A stretch of DNA of 64,000 nucleotides from Castor canadensis (GCF_047511655.1 NC_133393.1:155387779-155451778); one strand, 5' to 3'. Positions 25,501-34,694 are shown, counted from the stretch's first letter. Numbers and translations: made by a program. The notes: a model not told the origin generated them from the letters alone.

Positions 25501-28500
25501 ACTTCCCATGGAGTGACCGCTGTCCTTGACTGAGAAATTTGAGCACTGAGCTGAGCAGTACCTGAGTAGGGACCACCTCCTTTTACAGGCTGGTATCAGG
25601 CCCATATTTCAGGCCCTGTGGGTACTGGGGACAGTGACCCAAGCCAGAATATGGAGGATGAGAAAGCGTACGTGCTATCCTCAGAATCTGATGTGTAGAG
25701 AGGGTCCCTTCTCAGCAGAGCTCCTAGGGAGGTCTAGGAGGGCTTCCTGGAGAAGGTCTCATTGGAACAGTCTCTATGTGAGTATTCTTTAAGGAATGCT
25801 CACAGTGGGTCCCAGTGACCACTGCTGTGTCTTTCAGTGGAGTGAAGCTCTGGGGTCAGTGTGGGTCACACCGTATGTTCCAAGTCTCCGTTGGCTGGGA
25901 ACCTACCCTCAGCTTCAGGAGGCCCATCCAGCATAGGGCAGCCTGCATTTCATGAGCCAGCTGATGGTTCTGGTCCTATAGATGGTGGTTGTCGCAAACA
26001 CACAGAGGCAGGCCGCCTGGCCTCTTGGAACAAGACAAGGGCCCACTCTTGCCCCAGAGTGGCTGAGACGGGAACTTTCCTGGGTCTCAAGACCCCTTAG
26101 CATTGGTCTTGAGAGAGAAAAGGGAGCTAGGATGTGGCCGGGGACTTGTTGGGGTGGAGGCCACCCCCCAAGGTGTCCTGCAGGCTCCTGTGTATCTGTG
26201 CTCAGCTCTGCTCAGTTTCATGTGTTTATGACCTTGTCACATATACCCCTTGCTTCTTTTGTGGCCGTCACATGTGTATCTGTTGTCTCCTTTCTGGCCA
26301 GCTGTCAGGGCATGACAAGGTACATTGTCTGTGTGAAGCCCCCCTTGGCCTGCTGTGACCTGACTCTGTGCCGTGGCTGATTTTCTAGAGTTGCTGTCAG
26401 TGGCCACTCTAGAAATGTCCATTTTAACTGACTCAGTGCTGTGTCCCTGAACTTCCTGTGCTGGGGCACAGGCTTAGCACCAGTACTCTGGGTTGAGGAA
26501 GGCTGTGGGCATTGCAGGGGGGGAAGGTCCCTCACCCAGCCCAGGTGGCAGGTGAAACTTATACAGTGCAAGTCCAGCCCCAAAAAGGGCCCATGGGAGC
26601 TGCTCCCTTATATTTGGACGGTAGCCTCTTAGCCAGTCAGGGAGCCCTGACCCAGCCATGTACACACCGCTGTGGCCAGCTGCCTCTCCCCAGAGCCTGA
26701 CCAGGACCCTGTGTGCCGTTGGCAGCTACAGACAACCTCATCTCGGAGCTACGTCTCTAGTGCGCCGGCCGGCCTGAGCAAAGATGAAGATGCTGGCCGG
26801 TTCCATAGCACCAAGAAGGGCAATTTCCACGAAATCTTTAACTTGACCGAAAATGAGCGTCCACTGGCAGGTGTGTATGTGATGAGTCTGTGAGCCAGGG
26901 GCAGACGGGAGGCCCGGGTGGGGCTCAGGCTGTGCAGAAGTGACCTCACCCCCAGGCACAGCAGGCTGAAAGAGCCTGCAGGAGAAATGCCCACAACTGC
27001 TTCCCAGAGAAGGCAGTGCCAGGGGGAGCCAGGGCTTCTGGGACATCCTAGGCAGCAGAGGAGGACATGTGCCCTGTAAAGAGACCACATTTCCTGTACT
27101 GCACATTTAACAGCAGAGATTCAGACAGGCCTGTTCTAAGGCAGGAAGCCCCAGAGAGTTAGGGCTTAGCTCTCCCCACTGGTGTTGGAGCCCCATGTGA
27201 GTGTCAAGGTGCACCAGATATGGACCCTGATGCCTGTCCCCAGCCCGAGCGTATCTTGGCACTTTGGCCTGTGTGTAAAAACCAGAAAACCATCCAGTAG
27301 AAGGTGTCTCAGGCCAGGTGCTGGTAGCTCACGCCTATAATCTTAGCTACTCGGGAGGCAGAGATCAGGAGGGTCGCGGTTCAAAGCTAGCCCTGTGCAA
27401 ATACTTCGTGAGACCCCCATCTCAAAAAAAAAAAAAAAACCCGATCATAAGCTGGGCGGGCGCCCGGGGCTCATGTCTGTAATCCTAGCTACTCAGGAGG
27501 CAGCGATCAGGAGGATCACAGTTCAAAGCCAGCTTGGGAAATTGTTCATGAGACCCTATCTTAAAAAAAAAAACCTTCACAAAAAAGAGCTGGTAGAGTG
27601 GTTCAAGGTGTAGGCGCTGAGTTCAAAGCCCAGTACTGCAAAAATGGTCACAAAAAAAAAGACTGGTGGAGTGACTCAGGTGGTAGAGCACCTGCCTAGC
27701 CCTGAGTTCAAACCCTAGTGCCGCAAAAAAAAAAAAGGCTCTGGCCTCCAGTTAACCATCTAGAAAAGAACCTCCACAAATGCTCTGAACTGCAGAGATC
27801 TGAGCTGGCCCACTTCCCCATAGCCCTCCACCTGCGGATCTGGCCTGCCAAAAGTACCTAAGACCATGTGGGCTACAGCTTAGTTCATTCCACTTGACTG
27901 CCAGCTGTGTGCTTGCCTGGTAACCCTGCCCGTCCCTGTGGAAGAGGAAAGCACGTTCCTAGCTGCTGTTAGACCCCCCTCACTTATGGCGGTCCACACC
28001 CCTCTTGCTGTGGGATGTGTGTGCGTGTGCATGTGTGTGTATGTGCGTGTGTGGTGCTGGGGATGTAACCCAGGGCCTCTCAGAGACTAAGCAAGTGCTC
28101 TACCATGAGCTGTCCCCCAGCCCAGCTTTCTTGATGGTCACCAGTGGGTGTAGGTGTGTCTTTGATACATCTATGCCGACTGGTGCCAATCTCAGATCAA
28201 AGGATGAGCCTTTCCAGTGGGAGGAAATTTCAGGCCACTTTTCTCCCCATTAGTGTGTGAGAATGGCTGGCGCTGCTGCCTGATAAACAGAGACCGGAAG
28301 ATGCCCACAGACTACATCAGGAACGGGGTTCTGTACGTGACAGAAAAGTGAGTGAGACCATGGGGCTGTGTGCCTCATGAGAGTGGCCACAGGGCCTGAG
28401 CATGACCACAGTGGAAGGAGGAAAAGGAGGGTCCTCCCTAGGCCCCAGGTGGGCAGCCAGGTCCAGGAAACAGGCTTTCCAGCGCAGTGGGCTTGGTATC

Positions 28501-31030
28501 CCCAGCCAGGCACTGCCTCAGTCTAGAATGCTTGGGCCAGAGCCATCTTCCCTCTAGCTGGTGGGGTGCTGTGTGTCCTCTGGGATGCTTATGCAGGGAC
28601 TGAAGCTGTTCAGAGGGCAGGGGGAGTCTCCTGGGAAAGGGTCTATGCAGTGATCCGCTGGAACGCGGGCCCCAAGCCCTTGTCAGTTTGGGATGCAGCA
28701 GCCTGAAGAAGGCTTTGGCCTTTCTCTGGCTTCTCTGGTTCCATGATGGCCAATCCTCAGCACCCTCAGCCCTAGTGTAGGAGGTGGAGGTGCAGGTGTG
28801 GGGGGGTAGTCTGTTGTCAGCTTTTCGGGGCCTTCATTCATCCCATCCCCCATACGGTTAAGGTCCCAGCTCCCTCTCTACCCCCCAACCTGGCCAGCCT
28901 CTGGAACCCTGCAGGAGTCCTGTGGGAATGAGTCCCACAGAGCAGGGTGTTCAGTTTTCCCCGGTACTGTGCTTGGTGGGTCACTGACTGTCCCATGAGA
29001 GCAGCGGAGGCAGCAGCAGGACCGACCCCACTTAGCAGGCGCTCCCCCCACACACACCTGCTCAAGGCGGGTGCTATCTCGTGCCTCTGCGTTTCCTCCC
29101 CTCTAGTTACTTGTGCTTCGAAAGCTCCAAATCTGGGTCATCAAAGAGGAACAAAGTCATCAAGCTAGCAGACATCACAGACATCCAGAAGGTAGGCACC
29201 CCTCCCCCACCACTGCATTCCCATTATCCCCGAAGGTCAGAGGCTGCAGAGCTGGAGGGTTTTACTGGGAACATTTACAGCAGTGGGCTAGGGCCCCCTG
29301 TCCTCTCTGACTGTGGCTGGTCCAGCAGCTACTTGCTCAGGACACCCGCTCCTGCCCTCACAGAGCAGCCTCCCTGTCCAGAGCCTCCCTGAGTGGCTTC
29401 CCTCTTAACTCAGGAAGCAGCCCTCCTTGGCTGGCCCATGCTACGTGCCCTCGTCCCTGGGAGCCTGGAGAGCCTCTGGGCCTGGCCTCCCTGCTGCCAC
29501 TGATGCTACAGCTCACCTAGAAGTCTCCGTGCAGAACCCCATAAGCCTCAGTCAGAGCGTATCCATGCACCTCGGCCCACACCTGCTTGGCCTCAGCTCC
29601 CCCACGTTCCCATGGGTCAGCACCTGTCCTGGTCTCTCACGGTACATACAGTGAGGTCTACCTGCCCAGCCGTGCATCTTGAAGGGAGCACCAGAGGCCC
29701 CCCTACCACAGCGTTCTCTACGCTCCGTCTCTGAGACACCCCCAAAGAAAAGTCAAGCTCCTGATGCAGGTGCCAGCTTAAATGTGGACACACAGATGCT
29801 GTATCTACTGACACAGCTTCTTAGCCAGTTTCCCTGGTGGATAAGCACATGGGATGTACAGGTGGACATGGGCACAGGTGTGTGCAGTGCCCCTGGGGCC
29901 TTGCTCTCTGGGACAGAGAAGGGGCCCAGGAGGAGCCAGCAGATATATTCAGCTGGGGTTGTGGCCCACCTACTCCTGCCTCTGAGCACCCTGGGCCCAG
30001 GCAGATAGCCCAGCTGTGGAATGGCCCTGTCCTCTGCTGGGCAGGGTTCTCTCCTCCATTACCTTTGGAGGCACACCCAGCACATGGCTATTGTGGCCAC
30101 ACACTGTCCAGAGAACGGGTGTACAGTCAGGTAAGGAGAAGGCAGGAGAGCAGACCAGACCCTCCTGGCCTGCCCTTGCTGTTGGCTGTGCCAGCAGAGG
30201 CCTCTGCTGGTGCCAGGCCTGGCAGTGAGGTTTGGGGCCAGTTCCCACATGTCCTTAGGGGCATGCCCTCCCTGGTTTCATTTGCACCACCAGCCATCCT
30301 TGGTGGGTGAGACAGACCACTGACAGGTTGGGTTTCTCAGTCACAAAGTTAGGTGACACTTGTAGATCCTTTCCCTCCTGTGGGTAGGATGTCACATGCC
30401 CCCATGGTCTTGTCATCTGAGTTTGCAGGAGGAGAATGCCAGCCCTTTCCTCGGAGAGGGCCCGTGGTGATGACCGTGCTCTTGTCTTTCAGTACAAGGT
30501 GCTGTCTGTCCTCCCAGGCTCGGGCATGGGGATTGCTGTATCAACACCATCGACCCAGAAAGTAAGTGCTAGGCAGGTGGCCGCCAAGGGTCGGGGCGTG
30601 GCTCTGAACATCCCTGGGCTGTGCTTTCAGCACAGGAAACTGCAGCTACATCAAGTTGGGGTCCAGAGAACTTAGCCTTAGTGGGGTCCATAGAGTCACA
30701 GGACAGACAGGGAAATGAGGCCCAGAGGGGACTGATTCCCTGGGGCATTCGGGGAGGGAGGCAGCCCAGGTTCCCTGACTCTTGCTCAGTTTCTTTGAAG
30801 GCTGGGAGGAGTGTCTGCTCTTCTCCCAGGCCCTGTGTGATGCTTGCTGTTCTGGCCTGGGGGTGGTCTCTGTCCCAGCTCCAGCCTGGCTGCGAAGGGC
30901 TCACCCCCGTGTTTCCTCCCTCCAGCCACTAGTGTTCGGTGCCATGGTGCACAGAGACGAGGCCTTCGAGACCATTTTCAGCCAGTACGTGAAAATTACA
31001 GCAGCGGCAGCCTCTGGCGGCGACAGCTAG
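10465..31030 (+). CDS. GRAMD4: GRAMD4, GRAM domain-containing protein 4 (3' part, 16 coding exons)
   Basis: Joined coding exons are 10465-10585, 14435-14502, 16843-16975, 17504-17529, 18011-18102, 19530-19621, 20915-20963, 21983-22054, 22465-22508, 22574-22683, 24949-25103, 26726-26870, 28254-28347, 29107-29191, 30493-30561 and 30926-31030. They total 1460 nt: two bases of a split codon, 485 codons and a TAG stop. Every intron is GT-AG and every join keeps frame. The encoded order is coiled coil, a conserved WFYERFGEY segment, a first hydrophobic segment, an amphipathic/basic stretch, a second pair of hydrophobic segments and a C-terminal GRAM domain. The order and wording match my memory of human GRAMD4 (about 578 residues), so roughly 93 N-terminal residues lie upstream of the window. 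The human protein is reported as a membrane-anchored, mitochondria/ER-associated, pro-apoptotic protein linked to E2F1 and p53-family signalling. That is family knowledge, not visible here. No frameshift or premature stop is seen. Confidence 0.96.
10593..10680 (-). mobile_element. MaLR-like LTR end, antisense
   Basis: 'attagtccattttctgttac' followed by 'aacaaaatgcctgatgctgg' resembles the reverse complement of the 3' end of MST/THE-type MaLR LTRs. The left edge is sharp and lies 7 bp after the exon 1 donor. The right edge is unclear and may extend several hundred bases. Confidence 0.45.
12118..12180 (+). repeat. Imperfect CA/TG-rich tract
   Basis: Mixed 'cacacacacatgcacacac' and 'tatgtatgtgtgcacacatg' runs, a diverged alternating purine-pyrimidine microsatellite. 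Confidence 0.7.
13863..13932 (+). repeat. 35-bp tandem duplication (two units)
   Basis: Units starting at 13863 and 13898 both read AGAGAACCAGGAAAGACAC and end CTGGGGTAC, with a few mismatches in the middle. Confidence 0.85.
14435..14502 (+). CDS. GRAMD4: GRAMD4 window exon 2: Gln-rich linker
   Basis: Acceptor CCCCCTAAG, donor ACAG|GTAGGC. It encodes SEEQTVQAQQPQKGQS and a short NNGT end, a low-complexity linker after the coiled coil. This is the least conserved stretch of the protein against the human sequence I recall. Confidence 0.92.
16216..16275 (+). mobile_element. Possible old L1 3' fragment
   Basis: 'taatttttaattgacacata' followed by 'tgtttatggtacaacag' resembles the 'attgacaaataattgtatatatttatgggatac' block common in old mammalian L1 ends. 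It is short and diverged. Confidence 0.35.
16843..16975 (+). CDS. GRAMD4: GRAMD4 window exon 3: conserved WFYERFGEY segment
   Basis: Acceptor CTTCCTACAG, donor CGCAG|GTAGGG. It encodes RRSQGLSSRVRKWFYERFG followed by an acidic region ending EEPLSAR. This aromatic-rich segment is strongly conserved in GRAMD4 as I recall it. No separate catalytic role is known to me. Confidence 0.95.
17504..17529 (+). CDS. GRAMD4: GRAMD4 window exon 4: 26-nt microexon
   Basis: Only 26 nt: one base completing Arg, then LTENMRRL, then one base of a split Lys codon. It is flanked by a strong pyrimidine tract (CTCTCTCCCTCTCTCAG) and a perfect-looking donor (A|GTAAGT), which fits the need to define so short an exon. 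Skipping it would shift the frame and give an early TAA in the next exon. Confidence 0.93.
18011..18102 (+). CDS. GRAMD4: GRAMD4 window exon 5
   Basis: Acceptor CTGTCCCCAG, donor TTCACA|GTGAGT. It encodes RGAKPVTNFVKNLSALSD then WYSVYTSAIAFT, leading into the first hydrophobic segment encoded by the next exon. Confidence 0.95.
19241..19431 (+). repeat. Intronic duplicated block, copy 1
   Basis: Starts AGGGCCCCCTGTCCTCTCTG and ends CTCCCTGCTG. A second, clearly homologous copy in the same orientation lies at 29290-29496. It is not one of the SINE families in this window. Confidence 0.85.
19530..19621 (+). CDS. GRAMD4: GRAMD4 window exon 6: first membrane segment
   Basis: Acceptor CTCACTGCAG, donor GCCAG|GTAGGT. 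It encodes VYMNAVWHGWAIPMFLFLAI and then LRLSLNYLIAR. The hydrophobic run of about 20 residues ending in Arg is a probable transmembrane or membrane-embedded helix. Confidence 0.95.
20212..20514 (+). mobile_element. Full-length composite SINE (B1-like dimer plus tRNA/ID-like tail)
   Basis: The left monomer starts GACTGGGTGAGGTGGCTCAC. A second B1-like unit starts 'agccaagcatggtggcacac', then an A-rich linker and the tail 'gtggttcaagtggtagaggt' ... 'gagttcaaaaccccagtact' and an A-run. It lies in a GRAMD4 intron. Confidence 0.85.
20915..20963 (+). CDS. GRAMD4: GRAMD4 window exon 7
   Basis: Acceptor TTTTGTCTCCAG, donor GCTGTG|GTGAGT. It encodes GWRIQWSIVPEVSEAV. A short 49-nt exon, joined in phase 0 to the next one. 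Confidence 0.93.
21983..22054 (+). CDS. GRAMD4: GRAMD4 window exon 8
   Basis: It encodes EPPKEDLTVSEKFQLVLD then VAQKAQ, a 72-nt phase-0 exon. The acceptor (CTTTTCCTTTGACCGAAG) is slightly weak because purines precede the AG. The donor is CCAG|GTACTG. The peptide matches recalled human GRAMD4 essentially without change. Confidence 0.94.
22465..22508 (+). CDS. GRAMD4: GRAMD4 window exon 9
   Basis: Acceptor TTCTCCACACAG, donor AAGAA|GTAAGT. It encodes NLFGKMADILEKIK. The intron that follows is only 65 nt (22509-22573), close to the lower limit for mammals. Confidence 0.94.
22574..22683 (+). CDS. GRAMD4: GRAMD4 window exon 10: second membrane region
   Basis: Acceptor TCTTCCTTCCAG, donor ATAG|GTAAGG. 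It encodes LFMWVQPEITQKLYVALWAA and continues with FLASCFFPYRLVGLAI, a hydrophobic helix with a Pro-Tyr-Arg break. Confidence 0.95.
23334..23470 (+). repeat. GT/GGA-rich imperfect minisatellite
   Basis: The phrase 'gggcaggagtgggtgtg' recurs at about 23338 and 23401, with related 'gtgtggtctgtgg' and 'gtgtgggcatggcctgg' units between and after. The repeats are irregular. Confidence 0.5.
24949..25103 (+). CDS. GRAMD4: GRAMD4 window exon 11: last hydrophobic segment and basic stem
   Basis: Acceptor TTTTCCCTCCAG, donor CGCAGG|GTGAGC. It encodes LYAGIKFFLIDFIFKRCPRL, then RAKYDTPYIIWRSLPTD and a linker ending AGATVSRR. The basic cluster KRCPRLRAK directly after the hydrophobic run suggests a cytosolic membrane-proximal stem. 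Confidence 0.95.
26726..26870 (+). CDS. GRAMD4: GRAMD4 window exon 12: linker and start of GRAM domain
   Basis: Acceptor GTGCCGTTGGCAG, donor GGCAG|GTGTGT. It encodes LQTTSSRSYVSSAPAGLSKD, a Ser-rich linker, and then FHEIFNLTENERPLA, the first strand of the GRAM domain. The donor is weaker than its neighbours (GTGTGT). Confidence 0.94.
27311..27440 (+). mobile_element. SINE, B1-like monomer with A-tail
   Basis: Starts GGCCAGGTGCTGGTAGCTCA, contains 'tactcgggaggcagagatca' and ends in a run of about 16 A. Confidence 0.85.
27449..27660 (+). mobile_element. Composite SINE (B1-like plus short tRNA/ID-like tail)
   Basis: Starts AAGCTGGGCGGGCGCCCGG with 'tactcaggaggcagcgatca', an A-run, 'aaaagagctggtagagtggt', 'tcaaggtgtaggcgctgag' and 'cagtactgcaaaaa'. 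It lies head to tail with the previous copy. Confidence 0.85.
27661..27736 (+). mobile_element. Solo tRNA/ID-like SINE tail
   Basis: GACTGGTGGAGTGACTCAGG followed by 'tggtagagcacctgcctag', 'gagttcaaaccctagtgcc' and an A-run. It carries A-box and B-box-like (GTTCAAACC) blocks. It resembles a tRNA-derived SINE module but does not fold as an intact tRNA gene that I can support. Confidence 0.8.
28016..28052 (+). repeat. TG-rich microsatellite
   Basis: Interrupted (TG)n next to a minus-strand SINE fragment. Confidence 0.8.
28052..28124 (-). mobile_element. ID/tRNA-like SINE, minus orientation
   Basis: 'ggtgctggggatgtaaccca' then 'gggcctctcagagac' and 'gcaagtgctctaccatgagc' is the reverse complement of an ID-type element. 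It ends about 130 bp before GRAMD4 window exon 13. Confidence 0.75.
28254..28347 (+). CDS. GRAMD4: GRAMD4 window exon 13: GRAM domain
   Basis: Acceptor TTTTCTCCCCATTAG, donor GAAAA|GTGAGT. It encodes CENGWRCCLINRDRKMPTD then YIRNGVLYVTE. This is the core GRAM strand pattern. GRAM domains are PH-like folds that usually bind lipids or membranes. Confidence 0.95.
29107..29191 (+). CDS. GRAMD4: GRAMD4 window exon 14: GRAM domain
   Basis: Acceptor TTTCCTCCCCTCTAG, donor CAGAAG|GTAGGC. It encodes YLCFESSKSGSSKRNKVIKL then ADITDIQK. The YLCFES motif followed by a basic loop and a strand is characteristic of GRAM domains. Confidence 0.95.
29290..29496 (+). repeat. Intronic duplicated block, copy 2
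   Basis: Same order of sequence as 19241-19431 (shared landmarks AGGGCCCCCTGTCCTCTCTG, GAGTGGCTTCCCTCTTAACT and CCCATGCTACGTGCCC) with scattered substitutions and an insertion of about 16 bp. Both copies lie in GRAMD4 introns. Confidence 0.85.
30493..30561 (+). CDS. GRAMD4: GRAMD4 window exon 15
   Basis: Acceptor CTTGTCTTTCAG, donor CAGAAA|GTAAGT. A 69-nt phase-0 exon encoding YKVLSVLPGSGMGIAVSTPS then TQK, the late GRAM strands. Confidence 0.95.
30926..31030 (+). CDS. GRAMD4: GRAMD4 window exon 16 and stop codon
   Basis: Acceptor TTTCCTCCCTCCAG. It encodes PLVFGAMVHRDEAFETIFSQ, then YVKITAAAASGGDS and TAG at 31028-31030. The end of the GRAM-like fold is followed by a short Ala/Gly tail, the same as in recalled human GRAMD4. 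Confidence 0.96.
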   Translation, partial: PLVFGAMVHRDEAFETIFSQYVKITAAAASGGDS

Positions 31031-33275
31031 TATTGAGTCCCAGCAGCGCTGGACTCCTTTCTAACAGTTCGTAGCAGAACAGATCGCACATCCTCACGAT
31101 CTTTTGCAATACTTCCCTGGACCTGTGGTTTCTGTTGTGTTGGCCCGGGTTCTGCGGACCCCTTCACAGAGGGGCTGGGGCTCACGAGGACAGTGCCTGG
31201 CTGCCCCCAGGTGGGTACAAGGCACCTTAGTGGACACAGGCTGGCAGAGGATCCTTGGGGCCTGTTGGAAGGACAACATGCAGGATAGTTGCTGGCAGGC
31301 CGTGCCAAGTACAGCTCCTCACTCTCCATCCCAGCCTGGGTACAGATCTGGCACCAGCCACCCCAAGAGGCTCTTGTGACTCTGCGACTCAGCTCTCTGA
31401 AGGCCAGAGGCTATCCCCCATCAAAGCCATAGCTGAGCGGGTTTGTGGTCCCCTCCTGCGGGGTTAGTAAGATGATGGTGAGGAGTAGCATATAGGCCCC
31501 TCATCGACCACCAGGAAATGGCCAGCTGGTCTCCCTCAGTCTTCGGGCAAGACCCTCCTGCTGTGCCCGTCCTCAGTGAGGGGCTGAGTGGGGGTTGGGC
31601 ACGGCCTGACCTCCATGCTGAACCCACGTAGGGAGCCATGAGTCTGGTGGATAGGGCCTGTCAGGGCCAGGTGTGTTCAGGGCACCTCCCTCTCTCCATC
31701 TGCGGTGTCTGGACCTTCCTGGCCTACCATCCACCTGTGCGTCTTGGCCACGAGGCCTGTTGTGGTAACCAGGGTACAGAATGGCGTGTAGGTAAAAGCA
31801 CATCTTTTTAACACTTTGCTCTTTGGAAAGGCCCAGGAAAGCATCAGGAAGGCTCTTTTGGGGTGCTCTAAGCTTTGTTTGCTCTCAGGTGAAAATCAAC
31901 CATAGTCTGACTGGCGTTTGGCCTCCAGGCTGCTGGGGTGGGGTGGGGCCAGGCCAGGTGACAGGTGGAGGCCCAGGCTGCAAACGCCCTGCCTGTGGCA
32001 CTGCCGGGGATGCCTGGGAGGGCCCTCTGCCATACGGAGCAACTGGAGCAGAGCCCAGAGGTGGGGGCCTGGAGCACCCCACACCCTGACACCTGACAGT
32101 ATTCCCTCTCCATGCTCAGCAGTCGCCAGGCTGGGCAGTCCACTCCCCACTCCAGGGAAACCCAGGTGCTCAGCCTAGTGCTGCCGGAACAACAGGCTCT
32201 CCTGGAGCACCTGCAGGAGCACCTTGAGGGCTCCATCCGAGTTTGGTTTTAAAATAAGAAACCTGGAATCGAGTCGTAGCATGGGCCTTAGCCTCTGAAG
32301 GGTGCCACCATCTCTCTGCCTGCATGATTTCTGGGCGGATTGCGGAGTCCTTCAGGTGTCATTGAGATTGTTGTTTTTTTGAAGAAATAGAAGATTATAT
32401 TTTTTACAGAGAGCAAGCTGTTTTTCTTATTTTTGTATCATTTTTCAGATGTAATTTCTACCTTTGCTCTGATCCTCATTTGCTGGGTTGGGTGTGAGAC
32501 CTGATGGCTTGGGCTTGTGATACCCCCTTCACAGGGGCTTGTGAGGTCACACATTGGTGAGGAGCAGGGCACGCCAACCAGCCCGATCAAGCACACATCC
32601 CACTCCAAACAGAGACGGCCACGCGGCTCCCTGCTACGTGCATGTCACCCCTGGATGACTCTGCACTCCAGCCTCTTGTACATGAAGGCCAAACCTTTGG
32701 TCCCTGCAGTAGACCCGTGTCCTCAAATGCACACAGCAGAGCAGGGGGACCCAGTGGAACCCCAAGGTGCCCAAGGGGAGGCAGGTTTGTCCCAACCTAT
32801 CCCCGGAGACAACTGTGGGGTGATGCCCACAGGCAGTGGTCCAACCTTTGCCAGGGCCCTGGTAGTGCCTCCTTATAGGCACACGGGACGCCGTCCCCAG
32901 CACCGTGGGGGAGCCTGAGCAGAATGGGGCTTCAGCAGCAGAGTAAGTGGTTTAGTTCGAGTCCCTTTTACAGTTTACAGAGAAAGGGAGATGAAGACTG
33001 ACCACATGCCAAGTGTGGCCACCTGGCTCCCTATGGGGCGAACAGAGGCATGTCAGGGAGGTAAGGGTTGGCTCCAAGTTACGCAGCTGGCCCGTAGCAG
33101 GTCCTTGTGTGGGGCTGGGCCAGGTGCCTGCACAGGTTCCTGGCTCCTTGTTAGAGAGACCATGGCTTTTATTGGATGGTGTAAATCTGGGCAGATATTT
33201 AATTTCTATGACTAAACCACTAAGCTAGATTGAAGGTTAAATTTTGTATGTGCAAAGTTTGAGTCTATTTTGATC

Positions 33276-33283
33276 TGTACATA
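33276..33283 (+). promoter_or_regulatory. Pumilio-type element TGTACATA in the GRAMD4 3'UTR
   Basis: An exact match to the UGUANAUA consensus bound by PUM1/PUM2, about 90 nt before the first polyadenylation signal. Function is inference from the motif alone. Confidence 0.4.
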
Positions 33284-33369
33284 ATCATTACCGGTGTAAA
33301 AGGATTGTATTCTATGACGAACTGATGAAGAAATCCTCTGTCACATTTTTTTTAAGAAAACCTTGTTTA

Positions 33370-33408
33370 AATAAAGTCTTGTATAAATTATAATTTTATT
33401 TAAATAAA
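33370..33408 (+). terminator. GRAMD4: GRAMD4 polyadenylation signals (two AATAAA)
   Basis: AATAAA at 33370-33375 and again at 33403-33408 in an AU-rich setting with an ATTTA motif between them. Either could direct cleavage near 33,390-33,395 or near 33,425. Confidence 0.75.
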
Positions 33409-33428
33409 CCTAAAATGCTTTGTGCTAA

Positions 33429-34694
33429 GGCTCAGAGCCTACCACGTTCTTGGCAGAATGTCTGGATGTGGGTGGCTGGAATGGCTGGGTGGCCTCCCTA
33501 AGGCCCTGCCCCCCAATTCTTGGGGTGCTACAGTGTAGCAGGGGTTTGTGCACCAACGCCACCTTAGTGAATGAAGGTTTGGGGATTTATGTGGGGGCCT
33601 GGGCAGTGGCACTTATCTAAGCCAAGAAAGAGGCCTTCTGGGCCATGGGTGTTGGGAGGCTGGGAGCAGAAGGCAGGCCCTGGGTCCCAGCAAATGGAGG
33701 CCAGCCAGTAAATGGGGCGGCTAGCAGGAGGACCACCCAAGGCTGGCACTGGGTGGAGATGCAGGATCTGGAAACCAGGCAGTGCCTTCGGGTTGTGGGG
33801 CAGGTCTTGGCCCCACCTAGTTGTGGTGTCCTGCCTGCCTGGGAATCCTGGGCAGGAGGGTCCCCAGCAACACTTGTGGTTTGGTTGATCTAGACATGGA
33901 CACTGGACACAGAGGGACAGAAGAACCCATCTGACTTTTAACCCGGAGTCAAATGTAGACCTGTGAGGGGCACACTGATACTGCCTGGTCCCCCGTTCCT
34001 CTGCCCCACCATGAGGCCACATGAAAGTGAGGTTGCCTGGCTGGAGCCAATAGTCACCTCACCTTGAGCGTGTGACCAAGTAAGATTGAACATTTGCATA
34101 TTTCATCCATCCGTCCTTTCATTCACCCATCCACCCACCTATCCCTCCGTCCATCCACTCCTATTCCTTCTCTTCCTCCACCTAGGTGCTGGGAGAGCAG
34201 AGAAGGGACAAAGTTCCCTGGGAACCTGGCAAATAGGTACCCTTGGCCCTCCTGAGAGCACACCCTGCTATGACTGTCCCAGCTTCCTCCTCACCCACCT
34301 CCCCTTTCCCGGGAGGCTTCTGAGTTCTTGCTTTCAGCAGGCACAGTTGTGCCACTCCAGCAAAAGCAGCAAGTTACCGAACATCACACGGTACTGCTCC
34401 TTCGGACAAAGAGCAAAACCTACAAGCCAAACAATGTGCTATTCAAAAATTTAACCTGAAGAAAGCAGGAAGTAATGCTTCAAGTTTTAAAATGGTAGTG
34501 ACCTGTGAGGGGGAGGCGGGGAGACTCGGCCAAGGGAACACGTGGAAGGTGTTGGGGTGGGTGCCAGTCAGTTTCTCGGCACAGGTGTAGCTATATCTTT
34601 CACCATTCTAGTCCTGTTCTTTAAGCTATCTGTGTGTTTTCATGAAAAATGCTCAGCTTTAAGAACAAGAGGAATTTGCAAACAAAAGAAAAAT
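33429..34694. other. Intergenic gap between convergent GRAMD4 and CERK
   Basis: About 1.3 kb between the inferred 3' ends. It holds a CATC/CCGTCC-rich microsatellite (34103-34165) and otherwise nothing I recognise. Confidence 0.65.
34103..34165 (+). repeat. (CATC/CACC)n microsatellite
   Basis: Degenerate 'catccatccgtc', 'cattcacccatccaccc' and 'ccgtccatccactcc' units. Confidence 0.8.

Larger units (their letters stand above)
31031..33428 (+). other. GRAMD4: GRAMD4 3'UTR
   Basis: About 2.4 kb of non-coding sequence between the TAG and two closely spaced AATAAA signals, with no SINE in it. GC-rich up to about 32,250, then increasingly AU-rich (32,340-32,460 and 33,200-33,420). The exact 3' end is inferred from the signals. 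I place cleavage about 15-25 nt after one or the other. Confidence 0.75.

Noticed and set aside
25031..25576. 181-codon minus-strand frame
   Set aside because: It is partly the antisense shadow of GRAMD4 window exon 11 and then runs into intron.
27661..27736. tRNA gene or CRISPR-like repeat cluster
   Set aside because: A- and B-box-like blocks are present but no full cloverleaf can be drawn and the A-run marks a SINE. Repeats are dispersed, not a spacer array.
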